In this document: piece after piece, positions 21,848 to 33,624 of the stretch
Layout of the letters: each line of letters opens with the position of its first letter
Numbering within the stretch: position 1 is the first letter of the stretch
Assembly (NCBI GenBank): GCA_947359465.1
Contig: OX375880.1
Location: 20,040,714 to 20,104,713, forward strand
DNA: 64,000 bases
Direction of reading: 5' to 3'
Origin: Metellina segmentata
Lineage: Eukaryota; Arthropoda; Arachnida; Araneae; Tetragnathidae
Program-made: the position numbers and the translations under genes
Notes under the pieces: generated by a model
Told to the model about the DNA's origin: nothing
Seen by the model: the letters and a program-made list of their open reading frames with translations, nothing else
Databases searched by the model: none

Positions 21848-22329
21848 AAAAGGAGCTTCAAAAGTGTGATCGACATTTCGACAAGTAGTCACGTGACTGC
21901 TGTGTGAAAAATTGAATTGGTTGGCTGATTCCGCATTGTATCGCCTCATTTGGCGGTACAACGTCTTATGACTGGCGGTGTAACATTTTATATTACGACG
22001 AGATAATGATCTTGTTAGTTTCCTTGTAAAATATCAAAATATCTCGTTCATTAAGATCTGATTAATTTTGATAACAACCACCAGGAGAGTATACTCAAAA
22101 TGCCCATATTTTGCCGTCATTGTTCTTCAGAAGCAGGGAAATGATTAGTTTTGAATTTTCTAATCCAAGATTTCCTTTGTGGTATTTTGAGTTCAAGGTA
22201 TAAAAATACTAAGATTATATTTATGTTTAAGATCACATTCAAAATATAAAAATTACCTCTTCATAAGTAATACTGATGCGGCTCTATTAGTTTAGGGTGC
22301 ATTAAGTGTTAAAGTAAAAAATAACGGAA
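21848..22329. other. Unique DNA
   Basis: Nothing recognised. Confidence 0.4.
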
Positions 22330-22442
22330 TCACTTGCGAAAGGATTATTGGTTTGCGAAGCAATCACCGGGGATTGACGAGAGTTAAAATGAATCTAAAA
22401 TATTCAATGTACAAATAAACACTCCATTCTCATTTATATAGA
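22330..22442 (-). mobile_element. Helitron fragment (delta-type 5' end)
   Basis: On the minus strand it begins TCTATATAAATGAGAATGG after A, the 5' end seen at 12752, and soon breaks off near a GCGAAGCAATCACCGGGGAT block. It sits at the left end of an alpha Helitron copy and has probably inserted into it. Confidence 0.65.
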
Positions 22443-23631
22443 TTTATCCGGTGTAAAATTTTCCGCAGATTTTAAACCCGTTTAAATTTTTAAACTGTAT
22501 CTGCAACGAACTCGATTTTACACAAAAGAAAATGCGGTCAAATTCTAATTACGGTAATGGTAATTTTAGTTGACGTCGTACTAGAGCAACACAACGGGTT
22601 ATTGACGACGGTCCGGGACCAGTCCCTTAAGGGAGAGATCGAAGACAACACCTCGAAATTGTGAACCACGGTCAGATGACGAGGCAACACCTGAGCTGGC
22701 ACCCCACTCTCCAAACTTCCACACCAACCCAACGTGAGGACTTACGGCCACGACAGATTTAAAGTGCACCAGCCGCCTCTACACCATACACTTACAAATA
22801 TCCATGCCCGGACCCGGATTCGAACCAGGAACCTTCAGATCTAGAGGCTAACACCTTAACCACTATACCGGTTGGTCGGTATTCTACTGATTTCGTATAA
22901 TTACGAAGAGATCTATTCGGCGTGAAGTCACAATCTCTTGCGAAGATATGAATATTTAATTGAAATTTTTTATTTTTTTTTATTATTTTTATTTTATTTT
23001 TTTATTAAAGAAAATTAAAATTTGAAGATTTCAAACCCGATGAAATTTTCAATATATCATTAACGATCCCGATTTTACAAAAAAGAACTAAACAATGGCT
23101 GTACAAATTTGTTTATTTGTTTTGCTTTCGTTTGCTGGAAGCGTTTGAGAGCAGGAAATGGAATCTGATTTCTCGATCGCGTAGGTCATATGGGAAAAAT
23201 ATAGAAGTTATAACTTACAAATTATTCATTTAAAAAAAAATCGAATGTTTAAATATAGATCAAATGTGCAGATTTCAAATCCATTGAAATTTTTCCTCTA
23301 TCTTTTATGATCTAGAAAACAGAACTACATAACTCCAGTTAAAACTTTGTTTTTTTTTAATGCCGAAAAATCTTTCCTCCTCATAACGAAACGGAAAAAA
23401 AATTAACTTTAGAATCTGCCATCTCTTTATGGTGTTGCCATTCTAAAGAAAACAAAATTCCAATAAGTTAATTTTAAAATGTTCTAGATTGAATTTTAAA
23501 ATTCGGGCTCCGTAGAAAAATTGCAAAATATTCGGACTACCTATGTGCCGAATCTCATTATTGTAAGTGCCATACATTCGTCAGGACAGTCTACACAGAT
23601 GGACAAGCACTTTATTTCATAATTGTATAGA
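22443..23631 (-). mobile_element. Alpha-family Helitron, 3' truncated, with a SINE inside
   Basis: The 5' end on the minus strand is TCTATACAATTATGAAATAA (23631). Shared interior blocks include TTTTCCGCAGATTT, AACGATCCCGATTTTACA and TTCGTCAGGAC. The 3' hairpin end is missing at the left, where a delta-type fragment starts. Confidence 0.72.
22552..22879 (-). mobile_element. SINE-A, full length, in a Helitron
   Basis: Complete head (CCGACCAACCGGTATAGTGG), B box GGTTCGAATCC, core and TTACCATTACC tail, in reverse. A clear target duplication was not found; ATTCTAAT/ATTCTACT flanks are only suggestive. Confidence 0.9.
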
Positions 23632-23805
23632 TGGTGAATGAAATTCTTGTTCTTAAAGTAGGTAATTTGAAAATTTAAAGTTTTTAAATGGCTTGAAATC
23701 GTAAAAATCCATTTAACCTGTTTCAAATTTATGCATCATTAAAGTAAAAGTTAAATTTTTTTAAAGAGCAGAGTAAAAATTACATCCAAATTCTCTCTCT
23801 CAATC

Positions 23806-23880
23806 TAATGGGGGATTAATCCCGGACCGTCGTCAATAGCCCGTTGAGTTGCTTTAGTATGACGTTAATTAAAGTACGAA
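23806..23880 (+). mobile_element. SINE 3'-end fragment
   Basis: GGGGATTAATCCCGGACCG, CAATAGCCCGTTGAGTTGCT and GACGTTAATTAAAGTACGAAC followed by a TTACC tail. Its tail faces the tail of the next SINE. Confidence 0.82.
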
Positions 23881-23919
23881 CTTACCAGCTTTCTCGATCT
23901 AAAAGATGTCCAATATAAG

Positions 23920-24108
23920 AGTAGATGGTAATGGTAATTTTAGTTAACATCGTCCTAGAGCAACACAACGGGCTAGTGACGACGGTCTGGGATCAATCTT
24001 TTAAGGGAAAGATCCGAGGACAACACCTCGTAATTTTGAACCACGGTCAGATGACGAAGCAACACCTGAGCTGGCACCCCACTCTCCAAACGTCCACACC
24101 AGCCCAAC
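23920..24108 (-). mobile_element. 5'-truncated SINE-A with target duplication
   Basis: Retains tail, 3' body and part of the core in reverse, and stops at CACACCAGCCCAAC without core 5' half or head. The 10-bp duplication CCAATATAAG flanks the truncated copy (23910-23919, 24109-24118), so the truncation happened at insertion, as in target-primed reverse transcription. Confidence 0.88.
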
Positions 24109-24118
24109 CCAATATAAG

Positions 24119-25904
24119 TGCATAAAAGATAATTTAATTTGAACTTCGTATCTACTTTACTTCTCCCCTAGTTATCAGGTTTTAGAACATTTATTTTTAA
24201 AATGTTCCTTTTAAAATTCTTTTATCAGGCTTATAGTTTGTACCATGTTTTGAAAGTAATTCAATGTCTATTGTTTGATTGTTAGGGTTTAATAGCGCAT
24301 GGTTCATGGTTGCGTCAAACATTAACTCGTATCGACAAAACGATTATTCTATAAATTAAATAATTATTCACTTAAATTCTACCATATAAACTATTTCGTC
24401 CTATTTCTAATAACTTCCAGATTTTGATCATGGTTTGTTTTGGATATACAAGTGCAAACGTATCAGATATGAAGTATAAAAAAGTAAAGAAAACGTTTGG
24501 TGGCGCCCTCTGTTGATCTAAAACAAACTATTGCTGCTTTTCACATTCACTTGCACATGTCACCAATGTGATGGTTTAACAAGTTCCCATGCTTCTTCTT
24601 TTCAGAGTTTGACGAAAATGTTGATTTGAATCTTCATAAAAAACGTTCAAGTGTATTTTGTTGATTAGAAATTGTGGAGGACATAATTTAGTTTATCAAA
24701 ATTCAAAACTGTTGCTTAAATATCAGTCGCTGAACCAAATTTTTCAGCAACAGTTATTCCAGTTGCCATTGACGTATAAATAAATAAACAGAATTTATAT
24801 CCTTTATTCATCCTTACTCTTAAAAAAGCACTGGAATTTGCACTCTGAACTTTTAAAGCATGAGAAACCATATTAAGAAAAAAGAAACCAAGTTAGAGTT
24901 CAAGTCTGTCAAATCGCAATCTTGGATGTCTTTCTTAAAGGAATAAGTCCTAAAAAAATCAGAAAATTACGTCAAGGAAAAGTTCTTTCTCAGGGGACGG
25001 AATGAGGAGAATAAATACAAAATACAGAAATAAAAAAAGCGCCGCCTAGTGTGAAGATCAGTAAAGTGTGAAGTACTTCATGCATATATGTATGAATTCC
25101 TTGATTGAAAACATCCGATGTGTTGGAATAACATTGTCGCTAGCTTTCTTTAAAACTCGCTTCGATCACCAATATTTTTTTAATCTTCTATCCTTTATCT
25201 TCAGTAGAATAGAAGAGCCTTATAAAAAACAAGCTTTCACCCACTTCTTTCGGACTCGACTTTTATGTTCGAATTGTGACCTCTCCCACTTGTTTTCTCG
25301 TGGACAGAGCAGCTGAATTTTTTTTTATTCCGACGGTTCAGTAATCGGAAAAAGAATTTATATTATTTTCTTCTTTTTCAAAATGGCTGATCTCGGAACA
25401 AAAACTTAATATAAAAGAAAAATATTTCAGCATAGAAAAAGCACTTAATGAGAAATGAAATGAATCGATTCTCGTTCTTTTTTAAATTAGCAGTGAAGGG
25501 AATTTTAAAAAAATATGTCTGCAGGGAAACGGTACTGATAAAAAAAGGCTGCTAATCGAATTCAATATCGATTTTTAAAACCGAATTTAAATGGTAATAA
25601 CTTTTGAAATACTGGTTAATATTTAAATGTATTCCGTGTATATTTTTAATAGTTTAAAAAATAAATCTGTCTAGGTTCTAAATTTTTCGAGCATTCCTAA
25701 TATCTAATTTGAATAAATTGGCCCAGAATCGAAGATAGAGAAAATGTATTTTACGAAGAATAAAACTATTTTCGTGGTGATAGTTATCAAAGAAAAGTAC
25801 TTAAAAAGGAGCTAAGGAAATGTACTTTAAACCGTTATTTAATATTCTAAATATAAAACTAAGGGCATTTCAATGGAATGTATTCAAATATAATATTTTA
25901 TTAA
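24119..25904. other. Unique AT-rich DNA
   Basis: No gene, repeat array or transposon end recognised in this 1.8-kb stretch. The short open frames lack family motifs. Confidence 0.4.
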
Positions 25905-26015
25905 GGTAGGTATTTAATTAAAGTCCAACTGGAGCAATACGGGGCTATTGGCGATGGATCAGGATCAAAACAAAAGGGAAAGATCCGAGGAGAACACGTA
26001 ATTTTCATCCTCGGT
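25905..26015 (-). mobile_element. SINE-B 3'-end fragment
   Basis: AAGGTAGGTATTTAATTAAAG tail, then GGAGCAATACGGGGCTATTGG, GGATCAGGATCAA and AGATCCGAGGAGAACACG. Diverged and truncated. Confidence 0.75.
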
Positions 26016-26397
26016 GAATTGGCAAATTTTTATTAAGGAAAACTGATAATCTTACATCAAGGTTCCGTTATATACTTTAAAATGCTCAATAGGCAAATTA
26101 ATTTCCCGGGGAACCTGCAGAATATGAAAAATATTTATACCCGAAACTGAGAATGTACAACAGAATTAGTGATTTCTAATTTTTCATTTTCTTGAGACAC
26201 ACTCGTTTCTTTTTTTGACTTGGTGTGTTTTACTTACAAGCCACGAGAAATCAAATCAGAATCCATACCTTGACATTTTAATTGGCGACATGCTGGAATT
26301 ATATTCAAGAACAAAATAAGTGACGTCACATCAAAAGTACGTACAGGAGGCTAAAACCGCCACAAAAACACTGTTACCTAAATGCAACTTGACAGGT

Positions 26398-26726
26398 GCC
26401 GACCAACTGGTCTGATGATTAAAGTGTTAGCCTCTAGATCGGAAGGTTCCTGGTTTCGAATCCGGGTCCGGGCATGGATGTTTGTAAACGTATGGTATAG
26501 AGGCGGCTGGTGCACCTTAAATCTGTCGTGGCCGAACGTTCTCACGTTGGGTTGGTGTGGAAGTTTGGAGAGTGGGGTGCCAGCTCAGGTGTTCCTTCGT
26601 CATCTGACCGCGGTTCAAAATTACGAGGTGTTGTCCTCGGATCTTTCCCTTAAGGGATTGAGCCCGGACCGTCGTCAATAGTCCGTTGTGTTGCTCTAGT
26701 ACGACGTTAACTAAAATTACCCTTAC
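26398..26726 (+). mobile_element. SINE-A, full length
   Basis: Complete forward copy. Head GCCGACCAACTGGTCTGATG, B box with one extra T (GGTTTCGAATCC), core GGTGCACCTTAAATCTGTCG, tail AAAATTACCCTTAC. Target duplication GCAACTTGACAGGT at 26384-26397 and 26727-26740. A SINE-B lies immediately beyond in the opposite orientation, tails facing. Confidence 0.92.
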
Positions 26727-26740
26727 GCAACTTGACAGGT

Positions 26741-26990
26741 AGGTAGTTGAATAAACGTTGAACTGGAGCTTCAAGCTATTGCGAAGGTCCAGGATCAATC
26801 CGGTGGGGGAAGTCCGAGGACATCATCTCATAATTTTAAACCAAGGTCAGATAACGAGGTCAATACCTGAGCTCTCACCCCATTCCCCAAACATACACAC
26901 CACGCCAACAGGAGGACATTTGAGGCCACGGTATATTTAACGTACACCCCCCGCACGTACATGAAGGTCTTCAGCTGGATTGAGTTAAGT
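26741..26990 (-). mobile_element. SINE-B, head decayed
   Basis: Tail AGGTAGTTGAATAAACGTTG, then body blocks (GATCAATCCGG, CCGAGGACATCATCTCATAA, ACCACGCCAACAGGAGGAC), core TTTAACGTACACC and a degenerate head remnant. Older than its SINE-A neighbour. Confidence 0.8.
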
Positions 26991-27283
26991 TGACAGAATA
27001 GACTGTCATAAGTCATTCGACGCTTAGCTTGATGACATAAAACGTTGAGCACAAACCCGTTCCATTATGTTTAAGCATAAATCTGTGCATCATTGTTGAA
27101 AATACGATTCTATCTGCCCCAAAGAAATTTGCATACAATGCATCTGCCAACAAACTACTTGAATAGCCTTTATTGTATACAGAGCGTTCATTTGTGAAGA
27201 CAAAGGGATGAGTGACGTTTAAGAGCAATGACATCGTTTATTTTTGGGATATTTGATTTGGTTAACCCTCCAGGTGGTTCTCA

Positions 27284-27539
27284 CCGACCAACCAGTCTGA
27301 TGGTTAAGGTGTTAGCCTCTAGATCGGAAGGTTCCTGGTTCGAATCCGGATCAGTGCATGGGTGTTTGTAAGCGTATGGTGTAGAGAAGGCTGGTGCATA
27401 TTAAATTTGTCGCGGCCGAAAATCCTCACGTTGGGTTGGTGTAGAAGTTAGGAGAGTGGGTGGCCAGCTCAGGTGTTGCCTCGTCGTCTGATCGTGGTGC
27501 AAAATCACTTGGTGTTGTCTTCGGATATTTCCCTTAGAG
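27284..27539 (+). mobile_element. SINE-A cut by a hAT element
   Basis: Head CCGACCAACCAGTCTGATGG, B box GGTTCGAATCC, core and body, ending at TTTCCCTTAGAG, where a hAT terminus (CAGTGGTCGGC) begins. The SINE 3' third is not found on the far side, so a rearrangement followed. Confidence 0.88.
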
Positions 27540-28345
27540 CAGTGGTCGGCAAACTCGTTAATCAAAAGAGCCAAAGATCAGTAGTGCAACGATTAATATT
27601 TCGTTTGAGAGCCAAATTGCTTTTCAAGAACCATGATTTTAGGAGTCGGTTTAAACTTGCTACTAACATTATATAAAGCCAGATATTATCATAATAATAA
27701 TATTATTTATTGAGAAAAAAAAATTTTTACATTAAAATAAAAATATGACAAAGCACGCATTTAATGTGAACAATAACCTAGCATTTCCATGGAAAGTTTA
27801 GATAAGTCAGGTTTGTATGTCGTTGTTTTTAATTTCAAACAGGATTCCAGGTTCTCACCAATAAGACGATTTCTCAATTTACTTTTGATAAGGTTGATGT
27901 TTAAAAAAGTTAATTCGCATGAATATGTAGAGCCTAAGAGTGAAAGAACAGCAAATATATAATTTTTTTTTAAACTAATCATGTACCTGGACTACTATTT
28001 CAGGTGTTGAAAATCATCATATCTTCCTTTTCCGCGTCTTTCAAAGCAGACCACTTTTTCTGGAAACTAAGATGGCATTTATTTTTTTAGAATTTTTCCA
28101 TATCAGCATTAAGGCGTTCAAATTTGGAGCTCCATTATTCTTTGTTTTTCAACTTCCGTAATTGCATTTCAAAACTGCCAATGTCAATATTAAAAGGAGA
28201 AAAATTCAATTTTGTTACGTCATCATTAAGAGGTTTTCAAACAAAGGTCAATACTATTAATAAAGCTAAAACCAATTTAAGATTTTTGATTTGCTGATTG
28301 GTTATATTCGAAATAATTTTGACTGTTCTGTTTTTTACTGTTTTA
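27540..28345 (-). pseudogene. hAT transposase C-terminal remnant with hAT end
   Basis: 27540 onward is a hAT terminus, CAGTGGTCGGCAAACTCG followed by AAAAGAGCCAAAG. The minus strand from about 28345 to 27770 reads, with stops and breaks, ITNQQIKNLKL, LNFSPFNIDIGSFEMQL, SFQKKWSALKDAEKEDM, then SCELTFLNINLIKSK and NLESCLKLKTTTYKPDLSKL. The last blocks are the hAT dimerisation region of ZBED-like transposases. Stops occur after FV, after KNKE, after MEKF and after FNT. The N-terminal half is missing here. Confidence 0.82.
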
Positions 28346-28376
28346 GGCCCGGTGCACACATCCGGTTTTTCAACGT
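28273..28376. repeat. Left arm of a 104-bp inverted repeat
   Basis: Pairs with 31507-31610 in opposite orientation with about 3 mismatches in 104. The inner 30 bp are the terminal sequence GGCCCGGTGCACACATCCGG of a DNA element. The outer 73 bp are hAT transposase coding sequence (ITNQQIKNLKL). Confidence 0.9.
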
Positions 28377-28562
28377 ACGGCGACGCTGCGACAACGCAAG
28401 TGCGGTCTGAGATACATTAGATCCAATGGTGTAGCGCACACATGCATCCGGCGACGCACGTCCAACTTGCGTGCAATTTGTACCGCTGTTCCCCACGGCG
28501 CCGCAGCTCGCCGCACACGCGTCTCCGGTTTGAAGTAGCTTGTTTTCACAAATAAATGGACT

Positions 28563-31297
28563 CTTAGGGTGGTTCAAAATATGTAGATTTTAACTCTTTT
28601 TTTTTCTTCAGTCTCACCCTCTAAATTTGTTCCTTTACAATACAAAACAAAATTGGGAAAGTTTGAACGGGAAAAAAAATATATTTAAAGGTAGCTCAAG
28701 GCTATGGAAATTTCACGATTACACGCTAAATTGTGTTAATACTTACTCGTGACTCAGTGATACCAAAATGATAGAATTTTAATATTAAATTGATCAATTA
28801 AATTTTATGTAACACAAAGGCATACATCTATACATACATAAAGTAAAATACTAATTTTAATTTGAATATAGTTACTAATTCAATTTGTTAAGTCCTTCCT
28901 ACTATATATCAGGATAGGCTTTTCGATTGTGTCCTCCACAACTTTCATCAAAACCTGAAACTGAGGTTCACTTTGAGTAAGCAGTACAGTGTATTCTTTT
29001 ACCAAAACAATACCTCTCTCGTCATGAACATTTACTACATTTATAGCCTGCACAAATTTCAAGGCATTGCAGTAATCAAAATTAAATTTTTTAGTGTTCA
29101 GGGACTACATGGAAGAATCTTTGAGGTATATTCATTTCTTTGAACAGCTCGAAAGACTGGTAACAAATTCTTCAAACTTCTTTTCATGAAAAGGTTAAAC
29201 GGAAATTGTTATCCTGTTCTCAGGACTCTTCGTGCCTTTTTGATTTTTTAAGGCTTCAACCACTTTTTTTTGTTGTTAAAATAGGTTTGTGACTGTTGAA
29301 AAGGAACAGTGCAGAAAGATCTTCTGACAAATACCAGATGTTTTGCGAATTTCTCTGATGCAGCTTTTGTAATAGTTTGATGTATCTTTGAATAGTAAAA
29401 CAAATTATTCATCAATTGAAAATCATTATAGGGTGAGGTTTCTGAAACTGAAGCAGTCATCCAAGCTTTAAAATACACTGACCATGGCAACACAGACATC
29501 GCAAAGACCATTTTCTTCCTTTTTTGTTAGCTTGAAAATTGGGATTTAAAGATATATATCTTCAAAGAATACATCACCTTAGACATCCAACGAGCATGGT
29601 GCATTGCTCCTGGATGCTTAAAACAAATTTCTCTGCAGATGTCCCTCAAGGAAAAATAACAAGTTCGAGAAATTCTCGATACTCATCTCTTGTTGTAGTT
29701 GATAGTTCTTGTCTACCAGCAAACTTTAAAATATCATATTTTTCATCTTGCACAAGGGATAAAATATTATTGTCTTTCACACCTGCTTCAAATTTGTCTC
29801 TATCTAGGAATTCCCAAAAATCTTGGAAACGTTTGAATAAAAGTACTTCTGGACATGGAGAAGTTCCTAAAAACATATGAAATAATTTACCAATGACAAG
29901 CTCCATTATATGATGATTGGCAGGCAAAAGAAAAAAGTTTCCTCCGCAATTTCTTTTTCTAAAAAGAGCACAAGTACCTTTATCCTTTCCACTATTTGCG
30001 TATATTGTATCAAAGCTCATTCCAAATATTTTTTATCTACAATATCCCATTCTTTCAGATCTTCGTAAACTGCATGTGCTTGTGCTTCGTTTGTTGCAGA
30101 AGGAAGTTTAGCAACCGAGATTAACTGAGAAACCCCGTTTCCAGACCCTAGAACTGGTAGTCTGTATATTTTCTCTTTGGAGGTTAAAGTTAATTCTGGT
30201 AACAGTTTTCTATCCCAGCGAACAATCAGGGGAGCATTTGTATGTAGCTGTGTTTTTATTTTGTCGGATTGTTCAATTCTATTTCTGATTATCTGTCGAC
30301 GAAGTGAAATTCTGCTCAGGCTGATATCTCTCATGTCGATGTCCAAATTCTTGGCAGTTTCTGCAACCACAAACAAAGATTTTCCGTCAGATACTTTTGT
30401 CCTATCTAAAGCTGCTGTTAATTCTGGCGTTATGATGTTGTAACGTCCTTTCTTAGGTTTTGATGGACTAGGACCTCGTGTTGCTCTTTTATCTTCAGAC
30501 AATTCTACTGCCTTTTTAGTATCATTTTCATCTTCACGTCATCCGAGTTAGTTATTAAATCCAATACTGCTTCCTGCGAATCTTTCATGTTCTGTAACCT
30601 TTTTTACAGGACTCTTCTTTTTTTTTTATCAGCAAGCATATTTTTCTGAAAAATATTTCTGTTAACACCAATCATTGATCCTTCTCGCTGAGCTAGCAAG
30701 AAATCTCTGTCCTGAGCTATTTTTAGTATGTCAAATGTATAGGCATGAGCAATATCAAATAAATTATCTAATTTTGAAGACAATGCACTCTCTTTGGTCT
30801 TTTGATTACGTGTTTTATGTACTTTGTTCTTTTTTAAAAATATCCATTCTCCAAATAATTTCTCTAATGTTTTCTGACAGTACTGGAGATCCCGTATGGG
30901 AATCCCGGCCTTCACCCAAAATTTTGCTATCTCTGCTATTGTGGCCTTTGATGCTTCTTGCACTGTAGCTTTCAACTCATATCAACTTTACACAGCTGAA
31001 ATGCCTTTTAAACAAACTATGCATTTACAAATGGTCTAATTTTTTATATTATATATATAAGAGACTTTTAAGTACAGTTAAATAGTTTTTATATAGAGAT
31101 AAGAGATATTTTTCCAAGAAAAATAAGCAAAAAACAACAAAATGACCACAAATTATGAAACTTGAGCTTCCTTGAGCTACCTCTAAATATTGTTTGTTAG
31201 TGATTAAATTTTGCCATAATTACTTTTAGATATAGTGGAACAAATTTGGAGGGTGAGAACGTGACAAATTCAAAACTTCAAAATTTTGGACCACCCT
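28563..31297 (-). mobile_element. DNA transposon with 8-bp target duplication and decayed transposase
   Basis: Ends CTTAGGGTGGTTCAAAAT (left) and AGGGTGGTCCAAAAT (right, reversed). The 8-bp duplication AATGGACT is at 28555-28562 and 31298-31305, and the uninterrupted relative at 33625-34015 serves as an approximate empty site. Contains the transposase remnant at 29248-30975 on the minus strand. 8-bp duplications suggest hAT or P, but the termini are not typical of either. Confidence 0.75.
29248..30975 (-). pseudogene. Decayed transposase of an arthropod DNA-transposon family
   Basis: In order on the minus strand: 30975-30604 with LDNLFDIAHAYTFDILKI and DRDFLLAQREGSM; 30502-30017 with LSRISLRRQIIRNRI, NAPLIVRWDRKLLPEL and KLPSATNEAQAHAVYEDLKEW; 30020-29646 with FDTIYANSGKDKGTCALF, PANHHIMELVIGKLF and CPEVLLFKRFQDFW; 29511-29248 with SEKFAKHLVFV. 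I recall related proteins as common in insect and spider predictions, where the middle reads DT-x-SNTG and CRHH-x-MEL; here SNTG has become ANSGK and CRHH is PANHH. The D and the HH-x2-E pattern suggest an RNase-H-like transposase. Frames shift near 30.56, 30.02 and 29.64 kb, so it is a pseudogene. Confidence 0.65.
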
Positions 31298-31506
31298 AAT
31301 GGACTTTATGTAATAAGTAATAAATGGTTGCATTCAGTAATGTCTATTTTGTGTGTGTTTCAAAAAATATTTTCTTTTACACCAAGTACGCGAAATAAAC
31401 ACGTTTTCTTCGATAGAACATTTTTCGCAAATGGCGCGAAATGAGTACGTGCGTCATTTCACGGTTATGTGTGCACATTTGGGCTTCGGTTTCGCAGCGG
31501 CGTCAC

Positions 31507-31610
31507 ACGTTGAAAAACCGGATGTGTGCACCGGGTCTAAAACAGTAAAAAACAGAACAGTCAAAATGATTTCGAATGTAACCAATCAGCAAATCAAAAA
31601 TCTTAAATTG
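31507..31610. repeat. Right arm of the 104-bp inverted repeat
   Basis: Reverse complement of 28273-28376 with about 3 differences. On the plus strand its outer part again reads ISNVTNQQIKNLKL, a piece of hAT transposase. It therefore duplicates flanking host-element sequence rather than only transposon ends. Confidence 0.9.
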
Positions 31611-32026
31611 CTGACTCAAAGAGGACTGCATTTTAATTAAACGATGTCTTACCTTAATTATTCTATAGTGTGATTTGTTCAAATTAAAATAACATATCTG
31701 TGCTCAGATGACAAAATATTATAAGTCACGGTTTTTATTTTTTCGTGACAGCGATTTGAAGATTCAAGATTCAACACGTGGTTCTGCGGTTTTTGGCTTA
31801 TTACAATTTCCCACCTTTGTTTTCTCATAAACTGAAAGAAAAAGACTTACGACATTTCGCTACCTTCTAAACATTAACAAACCAGATTCTAGGATAGGAC
31901 TTACTTAATTGTTTGAGAAAAGTGACTTGTAACATTTTGCCATATGAGCAGTTAGGATGAGGAGAGGCGCCAGCAAATCAACGGAAGGCCGCATGATACC
32001 CGCGGGCCGCGGTCAGTTCATCCCTG
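31611..32026 (-). mobile_element. hAT terminal region
   Basis: Reading from 32026 on the minus strand: CAGGGATGAACTGACCGCGG, then CCCGCGGGTATCATGCGGCC, a terminus of the CAGGG...GCGGCCCGCGGG hAT type. It could be the 5' end of the hAT whose 3' part lies at 27540-28345, but flanking 8-mers do not match and the inner termini differ, so it may be a separate copy. Confidence 0.6.
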
Positions 32027-33624
32027 ATTTAAACAAATGATTATAAGTATTGTGATGAATCACAATATTATCTATTAGATGAAATGAAAGTAAACATTTT
32101 TTCGTGATTATTTGACTACTGCTGGAATTGTTTCCCACCATTTGTAAACAAATCCATAAAAAATCATAAGAAAAGAGGTAAAAAATGAGTCCTTTTTAAT
32201 GTTCCACCACGGAAAAAGAACAGCTTGTCACAATCTTTATACACCAAGAGGGGAAAATCGAGGGTGTTATAATGACACAACTAAACTTAACTCGATGTGA
32301 TTTGTCAATGTCTCACCAGGAACCTTTTTTCAGAACTCGGCGCATAGAAACTAACAATGTTCTCCCCCTACTTTTTTCACGCGCCATTTTTTTTTTTGTA
32401 CGACTGTGTCACGAATGAAATGTTAAGTGTTATTTCCCCCTCTTTTATATTTTATTCGTGCATATGGAGTCATGACACGACTAAATAAGAGAAGTTGAAT
32501 AATAACTTGTCTGGAGGAAATGGGGAAAGGTTCTATAATGAGTAATGTTTCGGTTATTATGTGTAAGGGGAAATTATAAATATCTGAGAACTTTTTTGAA
32601 GTGCTAACTTTTTCATTATTTATTTATAGAGACGTTTGCTCTGTGATGTATGGTTTCAGGATATGTTTGACACACTTGAAAGACCTGATATTTTTTATAT
32701 ATATATTTTTTTTTTTTGAGAAATGGCACGAATCTAAATTGCTGAATGCGCTTCACGAAGATTTCGAAATGCTGTAATTTGGTGTTTGTGTGGATTGGTG
32801 ATTTATAGCACATATTATCAAACGCGTGATGAAATTGTGTGTAATGATAGTTAGAAGTATAAGGTGTGTTTGGAGATGATACGAGGGTTGTGAAATATGC
32901 CTACTTCATACAGGTTCTGAAGGCGTTTTGAATAACTGCGTCGAAACAAATTTAAGTTGTGAAGTACACGCGAAGTCAAATTAGATAACTATGGAAATTC
33001 TTAAAAAAATTAAAATATTCACAGTATTATATTTCTAAAGAGATATGAGGGGCATATAAGGATATAGCCTATATTTAGCTCAACAAATCGATGCAATCCA
33101 TCATATATTGTAAGCTATTTAAACAGTTTAAAAGTTATTTTCCATTTTTTGCCTTTGAGGATATCACGAACATGAAAGACATTTTTTGTCAATCCAAATA
33201 TAGATGGCGGTAGTGTTTCTGCGGTAGAACCAGTTTCCGGTATGCATTCCAAACATGGCGTTAGTTCGCTTGTTTTTCGAATACTATTTCAGCAGTAAAA
33301 ATTCCAAAAGAATTTCGAATTGATTTTGACAGTTGATTTTTCAACGCCTATAGAATTAAATGCTAAACCCCACCTAATTCGCGATAAATTACAGTTTAAG
33401 GTAACCCCGATATGTGTCATGCGAGAGTATTTGGATTACAAGAAGCAAAACCTTCGCTTTTCGTCTGGTTTGATCTCTTTGAAATCTCTCATTTATGCAA
33501 CTCCAAAATATGGCTGAAAATCTCTCATTTTTGTAATAGATGGTTATTTTCAACACTTAAAGCCTTTGCCAAGTCTAAACTGAGCTTGAAATTCGAAATA
33601 TTGCCTCGCCGCTATAGAGTATAA
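32027..33624. other. Unique AT-rich DNA
   Basis: No gene or repeat recognised. Overlapping short plus-strand open frames at 33320-33624 lack known motifs and start signals. Confidence 0.4.

Larger units (their letters stand above)
28346..31537. mobile_element. DNA element with GGCCCGGTGCACACATC ends, interrupted by a transposase-bearing element
   Basis: Both ends read inward GRCCCGGTGCACACATCCGG followed by TTTTTCAACGT. The subterminal parts (28377-28562 and 31298-31506) match the two halves of a compact copy at 33625-34015, which shows that this was a non-autonomous element of a few hundred bp before the 2.7-kb insertion at 28563-31297. A direct target duplication is not visible because the flanks are an inverted duplication. 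Superfamily unknown. Confidence 0.65.

Noticed and set aside
22552..22890. Target duplication for the SINE at 22552
   Set aside because: Flanks share only about six bases (ATTCTA), too short to claim.
27540..32026. One large hAT element spanning the whole nest
   Set aside because: The two hAT-type ends differ inside the first 16 bp and flanking octamers do not match. The cut SINE does not resume on the right. Two separate or rearranged copies fit better.
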